NCBI GenBank assembly: GCA_944320285.1
Contig: CALUGX010000015.1
Span: forward strand, 1-34,862
Reading direction: 5' to 3'
DNA: 34,862 nucleotides
Source: an uncultured Prevotella sp.
GTDB taxonomy: Bacteria > Bacteroidota > Bacteroidia > Bacteroidales > Bacteroidaceae
Shown here: one piece after another, positions 8,783-17,865 of the stretch
Position numbering within the stretch: position 1 is the stretch's first letter
How the letters are laid out: every line of letters begins with the position of its first letter
Made by a program: the position numbers and the translations under genes
The notes under the pieces: generated by a model
What the model was told of the DNA's origin: nothing
Databases searched by the model: none
Seen by the model: the letters and a program-made list of their open reading frames with translations, nothing else

Positions 8783-9225
8783 CACTCACCCCTGCTTTCT
8801 GAAGAGAGGAGGCTTTGACAAGTCTTATTTGTCTTATTTGTCGCAGTGCTTCGGGAACACCAATATTACCCGATATTCTCTGCCGGCAACCGCTTGATTA
8901 TCAGGCATTTTCTAAAAGGGCACATATTGCGTCGCAATATGTGCCCTTTTACGTTGTGTTTAGCGCCCTTTTACAGTGCGATTGGTATCCTTTCAGATTC
9001 ATTTGCAGTTTGGATATATATAAAAATGTCAACTCCCATCCCTGAATGGCGGGCAATACTTAACCGCAGGCTACGCTACGTTAAGAAATGTCCGGTGTCT
9101 TAGATGCCGTCTGTCAGTGATTGCTGACGCCAACCGGTTTAATTACTATTATAAGTCACATCGTCCGAAAGTGACCGGGCGGCTGCCGGTAAGTTAAGCC
9201 CCTCACCTTGGTAAGGTTGGGATGG
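8783..9225. repeat. Composite mosaic intergenic element, copy 3 (degraded ends, intact core)
   Basis: A degraded left end (8783-8822, CACTCACCCCTGCTTTC...GAGAGGAGG) and a degraded right end (about 9190-9225, CCCCTCACCTTGGTAAGG) enclose the same internal modules as the copy at 3424: 9-bp units (CTTATTTGT twice, about 8820-8838), TGATTATCA at 8895-8903, and an 18-bp perfect hairpin (arms 8913-8930 and 8934-8951, AAAAGGGCACATATTGC). The hairpin alone could terminate transcription after the protease. No gene is recognisable here. Confidence 0.65.
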
Positions 9226-9724
9226 AGATTGACGACAATGATTAAAATTCCGTGTGTTATGAGTCGTCTGCTCATTATTTGTTCGCTTTTTATCCATTTT
9301 GTTACTTACAGATTGTAATTCTGCGTTTATTGTTTGTTTTACCTTATTTCTATTTGCAAAATGTTTTCGTTGTTATTTTTACACCATACAAACTGCGGTT
9401 ACTATTGTGTAATAATTTAACATTTTGCATTTCAATCATATACCATTGTAACTTGTTTGCTGTCAAATTGTTACGCCGTTGGTAAAATCTGCATAAACAC
9501 CGTATTGTTAAAACGTCTTTCAACTATTAAAGTTTGTTTAACATCTGATTTTTTAATATAAAAATTTATTCCACATTTACAATTAATTACTACTTTTATG
9601 CGCTGAATTGCGTTTTTTTCATGTTTATGTCAAATTGTTTTAACATGACAGGCGCGAAGCCGCACGTGACGTGCTGCAAATCGGGAATTGACTGATTATT
9701 AACAATTTAAAACTATAAAAAATT
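9226..9724. other. AT-rich non-coding stretch upstream of the T9SS block
   Basis: About 500 bp markedly richer in A+T than the rest of the window, with stops in all frames apart from short open stretches without family resemblance (for example 9252-9485 on the plus strand). No tRNA or known riboswitch was recognised. It probably contains the regulatory region and leader of the gene at 9725. Confidence 0.5.
9591..9598 (+). promoter_or_regulatory. Candidate -7 element TACTTTTA for the T9SS block
   Basis: TACTTTTA matches TAnnTTTG except for the last base. It would give a leader of about 120 nt before the ATG at 9725. No good -33 element at 19 nt; tentative. Confidence 0.3.
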
Positions 9725-10378
9725 ATGAAAAAACTTTTTACTCTTTGTTTGTCTTTCATTTTTGGTGCTCTTGCTGTCAGCGCACAGGTGGATGACGTAT
9801 TCCAATTTACAGACGGCGAGAATGGTCCCGTAATTCCTGATGGTAGCCGCATTGTGCGTAATGTGGTTGAGACAAGTCCGGCAGGAAATATGATACCAGG
9901 TAATTTGTGGCTGAAGAATGTCGGCGGTGTTGCTGGTTTTTTAGATATTAAGGCAAATGTGAAGTCTATAAGTAGTAACGCACGTTTTCAAGTATGCTAT
10001 GGAACGAATTGTCAGGCTACCGATGGCGTAGCAAAGGAACTGGAGATTTTAGATATAGGTGCAGGAAAAACTTTCAATGAAAATTTGATGACCGAAATAA
10101 TCCAGTTTAAACCTACTCCCTCTGAGATGTCATGCGAAGTTGTCTATCAGGTATTCCGTACATCGTTAGACGGTAGCGAAACATATACAGGCTCTACCAT
10201 CACCGTGTTTTATACCACCGACCCCGGCGCAACCGGCATTGACGGTGTTACCGCCGTCGACGACAATAAGGAAGTAGCCCGCTACACCATAGACGGACAG
10301 CTGCTCTCCGCCCCGCAGAAGGGTATCAACATTGTAAAATACGCCGACGGCACTACGAAGAAAGTGCTTGTTGACTGA
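9725..10378 (+). CDS. Small secreted protein with T9SS type A C-terminal sorting tail
   Basis: A 217-residue protein with a signal peptide (residues 1-20, ends AVSAQ), an unclassified beta-rich passenger with two close cysteines (CYGTNC, about 98-103), and from about residue 169 a T9SS sorting tail: GIDGVTAVDDNKEVARYTID, GQLLSAPQKGINIVKYADG, TTKKVLVD. Family knowledge says such tails send proteins through the type IX translocon to the cell surface. The passenger coding sequence is AT-rich (47 G+C in the 120 bases 9901-10020) while the tail is GC-rich (72 of 120 in 10201-10320). The passenger's function is not recognised. First of four T9SS cargo genes in a row. Confidence 0.8.
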   Translation: MKKLFTLCLSFIFGALAVSAQVDDVFQFTDGENGPVIPDGSRIVRNVVETSPAGNMIPGNLWLKNVGGVAGFLDIKANVKSISSNARFQVCYGTNCQATDGVAKELEILDIGAGKTFNENLMTEIIQFKPTPSEMSCEVVYQVFRTSLDGSETYTGSTITVFYTTDPGATGIDGVTAVDDNKEVARYTIDGQLLSAPQKGINIVKYADGTTKKVLVD

Positions 10379-10445
10379 TTACGTTACGGCCTTGCGCCAT
10401 GACGGTGTGGCAAAACGTAGAGAATGCCAAGGGTTAACCGGCAAA

Positions 10446-10512
10446 TGCCAAGTTGCCAATAACGATATGTATTGTCTGGTAACTTGTAACTTGGCAGCCT
10501 GGAAGGAGGCTG
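10446..10512. other. Two inverted repeats in the 250-bp gap before the large adhesin
   Basis: TGCCAAGTT (10446-10454) pairs with AACTTGGCA (10488-10496), and CAGCCT (10495-10500) pairs with AGGCTG (10507-10512). There is no T-run, so terminator function is doubtful; a leader structure for the next gene is possible. Nothing else was recognised between 10379 and 10628 apart from a weak -7-like TACTCTTG at 10564-10571. Confidence 0.4.
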
Positions 10513-10628
10513 ACTCACGGTAGCCGCCCCTGCCAGCTCCAGGTAATTTCGGCGCTTAGCGCATACTCTTGGTAACTCCTTCGTTTAAAATGTGAAAAGA
10601 ACTAACCATAATTAATAAAAAATCAAGT

Positions 10629-13600
10629 ATGTTTAATAGAAAAAGTCTGATTTGCACGTTCCTCATGGGGCTGTTCGGCAGCCTTGGCATGAATGCGCAG
10701 GTGATAGACGGGGCGGAAATCACCGTTGTGAACTTCCCGCACAGCACCAACTATTTCACCGCGTTGTCAGACAACGGCGAGTGGGCCGTTGCAGCAGGTG
10801 TCAGTGAGGAAAACGAAACTGTAAGTGCGTATCCTTATCTCGTAAACGCCAAGACAGGCCAGCTCACTATGCTGTGGAGCGGCTCTGACGCTACGGGTTA
10901 TTCTGCCGGCGACGTCACCAACAGCGGAAACGTGGTGGGCGGCACGCCCGCCGGCCCCGCCTATTACGACTTAGAGAGCAGGACGTGGGTGCAGCTGCCG
11001 GGTTCGGGCAGCCCTACCTGCGTAACTCCTGACGGCAAGTACATCGGCGGTTTCGCAATGGGCGGCGCAGCTGGCGACGGCCAGAGCAACGAGACGCCCG
11101 TGATGTGGGAACTCCAGGACGACGGGACATACCGCCAGATAGACGTCTACGCGGAGCTTACAAAGTTCCCTAATCGTGACAAGAACGGTTACCTTACGGC
11201 AATGGTGCGCATCAATAACATCAGTGCCGACGGCAACCTCATTGCCGGGCACATGAACTTCGTATACATGGGGCAGGGCTGTTATTACGTCTACAACCGC
11301 ACCACCCACGAGACCGTCTACGTGGACAACCTCATGCCCGAAGGCACTCACCAGTCAGGCGCGTTCATCGACGCCTCCAACATGAGCAACGACGGCTCTT
11401 ACATGACGGGGCAGGCCTACGTGGTAGAAACGGGAGGCAGCGAGTACAACACGACCTACAAGATGAACCTCACCGACAACAGCCTCGAGCTTTACAACAC
11501 ATACTCTGACGAACAAGACCGCGCCGGCTTCGCGGTAAGCAATGCGGGCACGGTCTTCGCATCGTCGCCGGCTCTCAACCCCCTGCGCTATATGTACATA
11601 CGCTCTGGCAAGCTCTGGTTCGGCCTTGACGAAATCATGACGGGCCGTTACGGCGTCAACATTTACGACAAAATTGGGCAGGAATGCACCGGCTACGCTG
11701 TAGACGTGTCTGACGATGAGAAGACTCTTCTCGCCATGTCTATGGCCACGGGCAACGGCTACATCATCCGCCTGCCCGAAATGTTCGCTGAGGCGGCCTC
11801 GCACATCGACCCGTTCGCCGAAGGCACTTACGTTGTGACGCCCTCCGCAGGGACGGCGTTTGCCCGTTACCGCCGCGGCACGATACAGTTCTCCAAGCCT
11901 ACGTCGCTGAAGGCTAACGCCAAGGGCACGCTGCTCGACAAGAACGGCGGCACCGTCTCAACCGTCAACATCACAGCCATGGCCGACGGCGTCAGCTTCA
12001 ACCTCTCAGCCCTGCCGGTGGCACTGACACCGGGCGAGGAGTACACCCTCTACATCCCGGCTGGCACGTTCACACTGTCTGCCGACGACAGCTACCAAAG
12101 CAAGGACATTCGCATCTCCTACATAGGCCGCGAGAACACGCCAGCCAAGGTTGTTGCCGTGTCGCCGACCGACGGCAACAACGTCAACGAGATAAGCACC
12201 GACCAGCCTGTGCGCATACAGTTTGACATCAACGTACAGGCCGGCACCGACGAAGACGGCAGGCAGCTTACGGGCTACTTGTATGAAGGCGACAACGAGA
12301 CGCCCATCTGCGAGCTTATCATCACCACCAACGACAATATGGTAGGCCTTGCCCCGGCACTTCCGCGCTATCTCCGCAAGGACATTGACTACCGCGTGGT
12401 GCTGCCCAAGGACGCCATTACCGACATCATGGGCGACTGCGGCAACGAAGAATACTCCATAACCTACCACGGCGTGTACGAACCCGAACCCGACCCGATG
12501 GGCAACCTCTTCTTCGACGACTTCGACGACCCGTCGGTTTCGATGGCAACGTACCTTCTCTATGAGAACGACCACCGCACACCTATGCTGGAACAGCAAA
12601 ATTGGGGCTTCGATGCAGACAACAACCCGTGGAACTTCACGTTGCGCGACACCAATGAAGACACCGACTATTTCGCAGCTTCACACTCGATGTACAACCC
12701 CGCAGGACAGTCTGACGACTGGATGTCGCTGCCGCAGCTCTACATCGAGAATGCCGACTATTACCTTAACTTCAACGCCCAGAATTTCAGCACTACCAAG
12801 AAGGACGTGCTCAAGGTGTACGTGCTTGAGGCCGATGAAGTTTACAACACTTTCACCAATGACTTGTTCGAGAGGTTCAATAACGAAGGAAAAGTCGTTT
12901 TCGACGAGCAGCTCACGTTCGGCAAGCAGGCAAGCATCGTAGGCACCGACTGGACCGACGACACCAAGTATGAAGTTTCATTGGCCGATTACGCCGGCAA
13001 GAACATATACATCGCCTTCGTCAACCAGAACGACAACCAGAGCGTAATCTTCCTTGACAGCGTAAGGGTTTATTACCGTGGCGACTTCGTACTCAACAGC
13101 ACTACCGAACAGAATGTTGTCAACCGGTCTTCAATCAAGGTGACAGGCCAGGTTAACATCACGGGAGATGACACTTACAACGACATCACGGCTACTGTGA
13201 CCGCCGGCGACTGGAGTTCTACCGTTTCAGCCGAAGACCTCGGCCTTACGAAGGACAGCCCAGCTTACACCTTTGAATTCCCGGATGAAATGCCGCTTCT
13301 CCCCGGCGAGAACAACGACTATGTAATTTCTGTCACCGTTGACGGCAACAACCTTTCGCGTTCAGGCTCGGTAAGAAATCTCTTGTTCGAGACTACAAAG
13401 CGTATGATTGTGGAGGAAGGTACCGGTCAGTGGTGTGGCAACTGCCCATTAGGTGTTTTAGCCTTTGATAACCTTGAGACTTATTTTGGTGACAAGGTTA
13501 TACCAATGGCTGTGCACGGCGGCGGCACCGACGTCTTTGCTTACCAGGATTATTGTGACTACCTTGGTTTTGGTACTTATCCTACGGGACGTGTCAATCG

Positions 13601-14447
13601 TATAGATTCTCTTTATGTACCGGCTTTGTCCATGAATATCATTGAAGGTGACGATATAGTTAATAAATATAGCTTTACTTCTACAACAGGCAATAAAACG
13701 TTCTACGATATCGTGCAGCGCGAGTTTACGCAGAATCCGTATGCCGAGGCCGACATTACCGTCACAGGCGCTACGTATGACGCGGCAAACCGCATGATTA
13801 GCGTGGAAGGCAACGTCAACTATGCAGTAAACCTCGACGCCGTTAACAGCAACATCCTCTTCGTTGTCTTGGAGAATGGACTTTCGGGTGAACAGGAAAA
13901 TTACTTCTATTCTAACTCAGATCCGCTCTTTGGCGAGTTCGGTCAAGGTGGCATATACGCTTCTTCAAGGCCGACCATACCGTTTGACCATGTTGTACGC
14001 CGCGTGATAGGCGGCAGCTTCAGCGGAACTTCAGGCATTGTTCCAGGTGCAGTAAAAGCCGGTGAGCCTGTACAGTTCACGGTGAAGAACGCCATTTATG
14101 ACAACGTTTCAAACTGGGCAAATGCCGAGATCGTGGCTATACTTATCGACAATAACAGCGGCCTTGTGGTGAATGCCGTCAAGGCTCCGTTCACGGCAGG
14201 TACCGTAGGCATCAGCTCTGTTACCGCCGATAACGGTGAAGACATCAGCATAGCTGTCAACGGCAGCAACGTGAATGTCAACGCTGCCGGCGAAGTGAAC
14301 GTTACGGTTTACGACGTCAACGGAACGCTCGTGGGCAAGGCCGGCGGCCAAGGCTCCGTAAGCGTGCCCACCAACGGCAAGGGCCTCTACATCGTCAAGG
14401 CTACGGCCGGCGGTGCGAGCGTCGTTAAGAAAGTGGCTATACGCTAA
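10629..14447 (+). CDS. Large T9SS surface protein: propeller-like repeats, Ig-like, cleaved-adhesin, Omp28 thioredoxin-like domains
   Basis: A 1272-residue multidomain secreted protein with a signal peptide ending NAQ. Residues about 30-390 carry recurring propeller-like strands (ALSDNGEWAVAAG, CVTPDGKYIGG, NISADGNLIAGH, NMSNDGSYMTGQ, DVSDDEKTLLA). Ig-like modules span about 395-620. A cleaved-adhesin-type jelly roll spans about 620-820 (LFFDDFDDPSVSM, DDWMSLPQLYI, IYIAFVNQND, IFLDSVRVYY). After another sandwich domain, residues about 916-1190 match the Omp28 family: KRMIVEEGTGQWCGNCPLG holds a CxxC at Cys936/Cys939. From about 1195 there is a T9SS sorting tail (VYDVNGTLVG, GKGLYIVKATAG, KKVAIR). 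Expected at the cell surface in host or polymer binding; thiol chemistry is possible. The start of the Omp28 part is AT-rich (43 G+C of 120 at 13561-13680), against about 60 percent in the tail. Confidence 0.85.
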   Translation: MFNRKSLICTFLMGLFGSLGMNAQVIDGAEITVVNFPHSTNYFTALSDNGEWAVAAGVSEENETVSAYPYLVNAKTGQLTMLWSGSDATGYSAGDVTNSGNVVGGTPAGPAYYDLESRTWVQLPGSGSPTCVTPDGKYIGGFAMGGAAGDGQSNETPVMWELQDDGTYRQIDVYAELTKFPNRDKNGYLTAMVRINNISADGNLIAGHMNFVYMGQGCYYVYNRTTHETVYVDNLMPEGTHQSGAFIDASNMSNDGSYMTGQAYVVETGGSEYNTTYKMNLTDNSLELYNTYSDEQDRAGFAVSNAGTVFASSPALNPLRYMYIRSGKLWFGLDEIMTGRYGVNIYDKIGQECTGYAVDVSDDEKTLLAMSMATGNGYIIRLPEMFAEAASHIDPFAEGTYVVTPSAGTAFARYRRGTIQFSKPTSLKANAKGTLLDKNGGTVSTVNITAMADGVSFNLSALPVALTPGEEYTLYIPAGTFTLSADDSYQSKDIRISYIGRENTPAKVVAVSPTDGNNVNEISTDQPVRIQFDINVQAGTDEDGRQLTGYLYEGDNETPICELIITTNDNMVGLAPALPRYLRKDIDYRVVLPKDAITDIMGDCGNEEYSITYHGVYEPEPDPMGNLFFDDFDDPSVSMATYLLYENDHRTPMLEQQNWGFDADNNPWNFTLRDTNEDTDYFAASHSMYNPAGQSDDWMSLPQLYIENADYYLNFNAQNFSTTKKDVLKVYVLEADEVYNTFTNDLFERFNNEGKVVFDEQLTFGKQASIVGTDWTDDTKYEVSLADYAGKNIYIAFVNQNDNQSVIFLDSVRVYYRGDFVLNSTTEQNVVNRSSIKVTGQVNITGDDTYNDITATVTAGDWSSTVSAEDLGLTKDSPAYTFEFPDEMPLLPGENNDYVISVTVDGNNLSRSGSVRNLLFETTKRMIVEEGTGQWCGNCPLGVLAFDNLETYFGDKVIPMAVHGGGTDVFAYQDYCDYLGFGTYPTGRVNRIDSLYVPALSMNIIEGDDIVNKYSFTSTTGNKTFYDIVQREFTQNPYAEADITVTGATYDAANRMISVEGNVNYAVNLDAVNSNILFVVLENGLSGEQENYFYSNSDPLFGEFGQGGIYASSRPTIPFDHVVRRVIGGSFSGTSGIVPGAVKAGEPVQFTVKNAIYDNVSNWANAEIVAILIDNNSGLVVNAVKAPFTAGTVGISSVTADNGEDISIAVNGSNVNVNAAGEVNVTVYDVNGTLVGKAGGQGSVSVPTNGKGLYIVKATAGGASVVKKVAIR

Positions 14448-14457
14448 TAATTCCCTG

Positions 14458-14499
14458 TGGGGCGGAGTCGCCGGCTTGTTTGCCGACCACTCCGCCCCA
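14458..14499 (+). terminator. Intrinsic terminator after the large adhesin
   Basis: TGGGGCGGAGT (14458-14468) pairs perfectly with ACTCCGCCCCA (14489-14499), with an inner CGGC/GCCG pair, followed by a T-rich stretch (ACTCTCTTTT). It lies 10 nt after the stop codon and about 100 nt before the next gene. Confidence 0.75.
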
Positions 14500-14597
14500 T
14501 ACTCTCTTTTGCCGGGCGGTGTCGCATGAAGTCTGGCGGCTTTGCGCAATGCGGCCTTTCGTGAAAAACATTGTTTCTAATTTAATTTTTGCGTATC

Positions 14598-17500
14598 ATG
14601 AAAAAAATGATGTTATCATTCATCGTGGCAGTGCTCTGCTGTGCCGGCGTTTTGGCGCAGACGACAGTGCCCTTGTCGGGTACTGGCGCGTCGGCCGACG
14701 ACCCGCAAGTGTTCCCCGTCACAGGTACCAGCGACGTGATTACGGTTGACGCATCGCTTTTCGCGCGCTTCGTCTATTCGGCGTATGCCGACGGAGAGTT
14801 AACCGTGCAAATCAGTTCGTACAGTCAGCGCTACAACAGCTTGTCATACAAGGCCACGGGCGACGACAGCTACACCAAGGCGACTTTCAAGCAGTCTGTC
14901 GTAGGCGGGCAGAGGATTTACAGCCTTGCCATACCTGTGGAGGCGGGCAAGCAGTATGTCATGGAGACCACGAAGTTCCAAGGCGAATTCGGCTTCACAT
15001 TCACCTTCGAAGAGGGCGCAACCCAGCCCTTACAATTATCGGGCGTGCAGCCGGCCGACAAATCCGCGCTTGACAAAATCGAGAACGTGACGTTCATGGC
15101 GCGCCAGTATTCGCCTGACAAAGCCGTGTTCATGGACGCCAACGACCCGGAAGTGTACGAAGAAGTCACCCCCGTGCAGGGTGGGGCTAGCTGCACCGTT
15201 ACCCCTGCGGCAGGCTCGTGGACGCTTTACGAGGGCCACACATATTATCTGGTGCTTACGGCGCCGGGCATGGGCAGCAGCGTTTACAAGACTTACCTCA
15301 CCTACACAGGTACAGCAAAGCAGGAGCAGCCTGCGCCTGAGGTTGACGGCGACGGCACCGAGGCTAACCCGTGGATTGCCATTGACGGCGGCAAGGTGAC
15401 ATATGAACCCAACGCCGACATGACGGCGAAGCCCGTCTTCATAGAGTACGCCCCTGAGGTTGACGGCTACCTTTACGTTTACCAAAGCTCTTTCGGCTTC
15501 TTCGATTTCGGCTACAAGGAGAAAGACTCCGCCGGCGATTACGCGAGGGTGCAGCAACAGTTCGGCTCGGAGGGCACGTGGTGGCAGTTCCCCGTAGAGG
15601 GCGGCAAGACTTACACCATAGCCTCGCTTGAAGGCAACAACGCCAGTATGAAGCAAGACCTGACGTTCAAGTTCGAGGCCGTGGAGGGCGGACTGCTCAA
15701 GGTCGTTGAGGCCGACCCTGCCGCAGGCTCGACATTGGAAGGCTTTGCACCCGGCGATAAGATAACCGTGAAGCTCAACAAGGGCTACGGGTACTTGCGC
15801 GCCCATATTGACGACCCGGAGATGGCCGCCGACGTTGTGGAGCTTGTGCCCGTGGAAGGAGCCGAAAACACTTATACCTTCGGCCCTACCGACTGGAGCG
15901 ACATAGACAAGGAAGCCCCCGGATGGACATTCTACGAGGGCGTCACTTACGACATCGTGATAGAGGCGTGGAACTCCAAGGAGGACTGCGACAACTACGA
16001 GCCTGTGGTTGAGACGGCGAAGTTGCAATATGTAGGCTCTGCCAAGGCCGTCACTTATTCGGACATAAAGGTTATCAGCGTGTCTCCAGACCCGAACGAG
16101 ACCGACAAGGCCAAGATGCTCTCGTCAACGAACAACAAGTTTACCGTAGAGTTCAGCGGTGAGGTCGACATCAAGGAAATATCCGAACCTACGAGCAACG
16201 ACGGCGAAAACATCCCGATCACCAACTATGAGACGACAGTCAACGGCGAAGGCCACACCGTGCTTACGATAACATACGACGACATCGCGGACACCGACTT
16301 CCAGCGCGGAGCGTACATCGTGGCCACCGACAAGGACGGCAACGCCCTGCATGACATGGACGGCCTCTATTCAGGCAGTTTCGTGGAGGCCAGCGGAGCT
16401 TACTCGTTCACTATAGCCTGTGCTGACGGACGCACGGCCGACATGAGCCTTACCTACAGCGACGTTGACCCGGCAGAGGGTTCTTACTTCATCGATGAAA
16501 GTTGGACGCAGGTTACCTTCAAGCTCGGTAACGGCCAAAGCTCTTACGGCGACGGCGGCGGCTATGCCATCACCCCCGGCGCCAAGGGCCGTGTCATAAG
16601 AAGGTACAATGCCGGCACGGAATTGGAAGAGCGTGACGTGCTGTTCTCGATTGACGGCGACGTGGTTACGGCCAAGTTCTGCAAGAAAGGCACTGTAGAC
16701 CAGGAGGCAGGCACCGGTACAGGCCAGCCGATAAGCCAGCCTGACTTGAGCGGAGCGTTCGTTTACGTGCTGCAAATCGACCCGATGTCGTTCGGTGACG
16801 GCAATTTCGAATACGACAATTATTGGATGACGCAGCTCGACGGCTCGAAAGGCCGCTGCAACCCGGCGTGGGAGATGGAGTTCCACAAGGTGTCATTCCT
16901 TGCGGGTGTGTCGTCGGTAAGTCCCGAACCCTACAACGTCAGCGGCGAGTTCAACGAAGAAATCCCGCAGGAAATCGAGATAACCGTGCAGACTACTGAC
17001 GCCAGCGGCAACGTGGTGGAAGGCAAGGAGATAAACGTGCAGGCCGTACAGATAGCCTACGGCCAGAACCAGAATATCAACGTGCCCGCTTCTACAGGTG
17101 AGGGCGACGGCGGATATACCGTTGACATCGAGTCTGGCGTGATAATCGTGCCCGTGCCCGAAGAGCTGAAGGACGAGAAGTCCATAACCGTGTTCGTGAC
17201 GGCCACGACTCAGTCCGGTGCTCCTATTGTCTACGGGGCCGAGGATGGCTTGCAGACTATCATGCTGGTTTACCAAAAGCCGAAAAACATCCTTACGCCC
17301 ACATCCGTAACTCCCGATCCCGATAACGCCGTGCAGAAGTTGTCAGAGGTTACTATGACCTTCGCCAACACCAACATCGGCGAAGTGAAGGCCGGCAGTG
17401 AGATTACTTTGACCGACAACGCAGGTGTGCCTGTGGCTGTTTGCACGATAGATGTAGGACAGCCTTACGACGGGGTTAACACCCACGATGTGGTTGTAAT

Positions 17501-17783
17501 GCCTGACAAGGAAATAACCGAGGCAGGCGTTTACACGCTGACAATACCTGAGGGCACCATTTATGATGAGAATGCCGACTTGTACAATCCGGGACTGACG
17601 ATAAAATTCACTGTAGACCCGACGCTCACGAGCATCGACGGCATCACTGTGAATGCCGACGGCACCGTCAAGATTTACACCGTAGACGGCGTTTACGTTG
17701 GTGAAGGTCCGGCGGCAGAGATGCTCGGCAAGCTGGCCAAGGGCGTATATATCGTAAACGGAACGAAAATAGTGAAGAATTAA
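14598..17783 (+). CDS. T9SS-secreted multi-Ig surface protein with a duplicated two-domain module
   Basis: A 1061-residue protein. The ATG at 14598 (MKKMMLSFIV) is preferred over an upstream in-frame TTG because it begins a normal signal peptide (ends LAQ). Residues about 22-240 and 249-478 are two copies of an A+B module: A has a jelly-roll-like start (GASADDPQVF against GTEANPWIAI) and FTFTFEEG against LTFKFEAVEGG; B has ADPAAGSTLEG-type openings and SWTLYEGHTYYLVLTA against GWTFYEGVTYDIVIEA. More Ig-like domains with SVSPDP / SVTPDP openings follow. The T9SS tail starts at about 1012 (SIDGITVNADGTVKIYTVDG, LAKGVYIVNGTKIVKN). No enzyme motif was seen; probably an adhesin or surface-layer component. 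It is paralogous to the next gene. Confidence 0.8.
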   Translation: MKKMMLSFIVAVLCCAGVLAQTTVPLSGTGASADDPQVFPVTGTSDVITVDASLFARFVYSAYADGELTVQISSYSQRYNSLSYKATGDDSYTKATFKQSVVGGQRIYSLAIPVEAGKQYVMETTKFQGEFGFTFTFEEGATQPLQLSGVQPADKSALDKIENVTFMARQYSPDKAVFMDANDPEVYEEVTPVQGGASCTVTPAAGSWTLYEGHTYYLVLTAPGMGSSVYKTYLTYTGTAKQEQPAPEVDGDGTEANPWIAIDGGKVTYEPNADMTAKPVFIEYAPEVDGYLYVYQSSFGFFDFGYKEKDSAGDYARVQQQFGSEGTWWQFPVEGGKTYTIASLEGNNASMKQDLTFKFEAVEGGLLKVVEADPAAGSTLEGFAPGDKITVKLNKGYGYLRAHIDDPEMAADVVELVPVEGAENTYTFGPTDWSDIDKEAPGWTFYEGVTYDIVIEAWNSKEDCDNYEPVVETAKLQYVGSAKAVTYSDIKVISVSPDPNETDKAKMLSSTNNKFTVEFSGEVDIKEISEPTSNDGENIPITNYETTVNGEGHTVLTITYDDIADTDFQRGAYIVATDKDGNALHDMDGLYSGSFVEASGAYSFTIACADGRTADMSLTYSDVDPAEGSYFIDESWTQVTFKLGNGQSSYGDGGGYAITPGAKGRVIRRYNAGTELEERDVLFSIDGDVVTAKFCKKGTVDQEAGTGTGQPISQPDLSGAFVYVLQIDPMSFGDGNFEYDNYWMTQLDGSKGRCNPAWEMEFHKVSFLAGVSSVSPEPYNVSGEFNEEIPQEIEITVQTTDASGNVVEGKEINVQAVQIAYGQNQNINVPASTGEGDGGYTVDIESGVIIVPVPEELKDEKSITVFVTATTQSGAPIVYGAEDGLQTIMLVYQKPKNILTPTSVTPDPDNAVQKLSEVTMTFANTNIGEVKAGSEITLTDNAGVPVAVCTIDVGQPYDGVNTHDVVVMPDKEITEAGVYTLTIPEGTIYDENADLYNPGLTIKFTVDPTLTSIDGITVNADGTVKIYTVDGVYVGEGPAAEMLGKLAKGVYIVNGTKIVKN

Positions 17784-17800
17784 CATCTATAATCTGTCAA

Positions 17801-17834
17801 GAAGCCGCCGGCCCGGTCTCCGGGCTGCGGCTTC
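17801..17834 (+). terminator. Hairpin between two T9SS genes
   Basis: GAAGCCGC (17801-17808) pairs with GCGGCTTC (17827-17834) and inner GCCCGG pairs with CCGGGC, then ATTATTT. The T-run is weak and the next gene starts 31 nt later, so it may attenuate transcription or protect an mRNA end. Confidence 0.65.
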
Positions 17835-17865
17835 ATTATTTACAAACCCATAAAACAACATCTTT

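Noticed and set aside
8846-9103. Open frames of 76-85 residues inside the mosaic element
   Set aside because: They consist of palindrome and repeat sequence and have no codon structure.
9252-9485. A 77-residue frame in the AT-rich gap
   Set aside because: Aromatic and hydrophobic residues arise from AT-rich sequence; no start signal, no family resemblance.
10501-10560. Possible riboswitch before the large adhesin (GGAAGG and short pairings)
   Set aside because: The conserved core of the cobalamin class or other known classes is not present, and the downstream gene is not a metabolic target.
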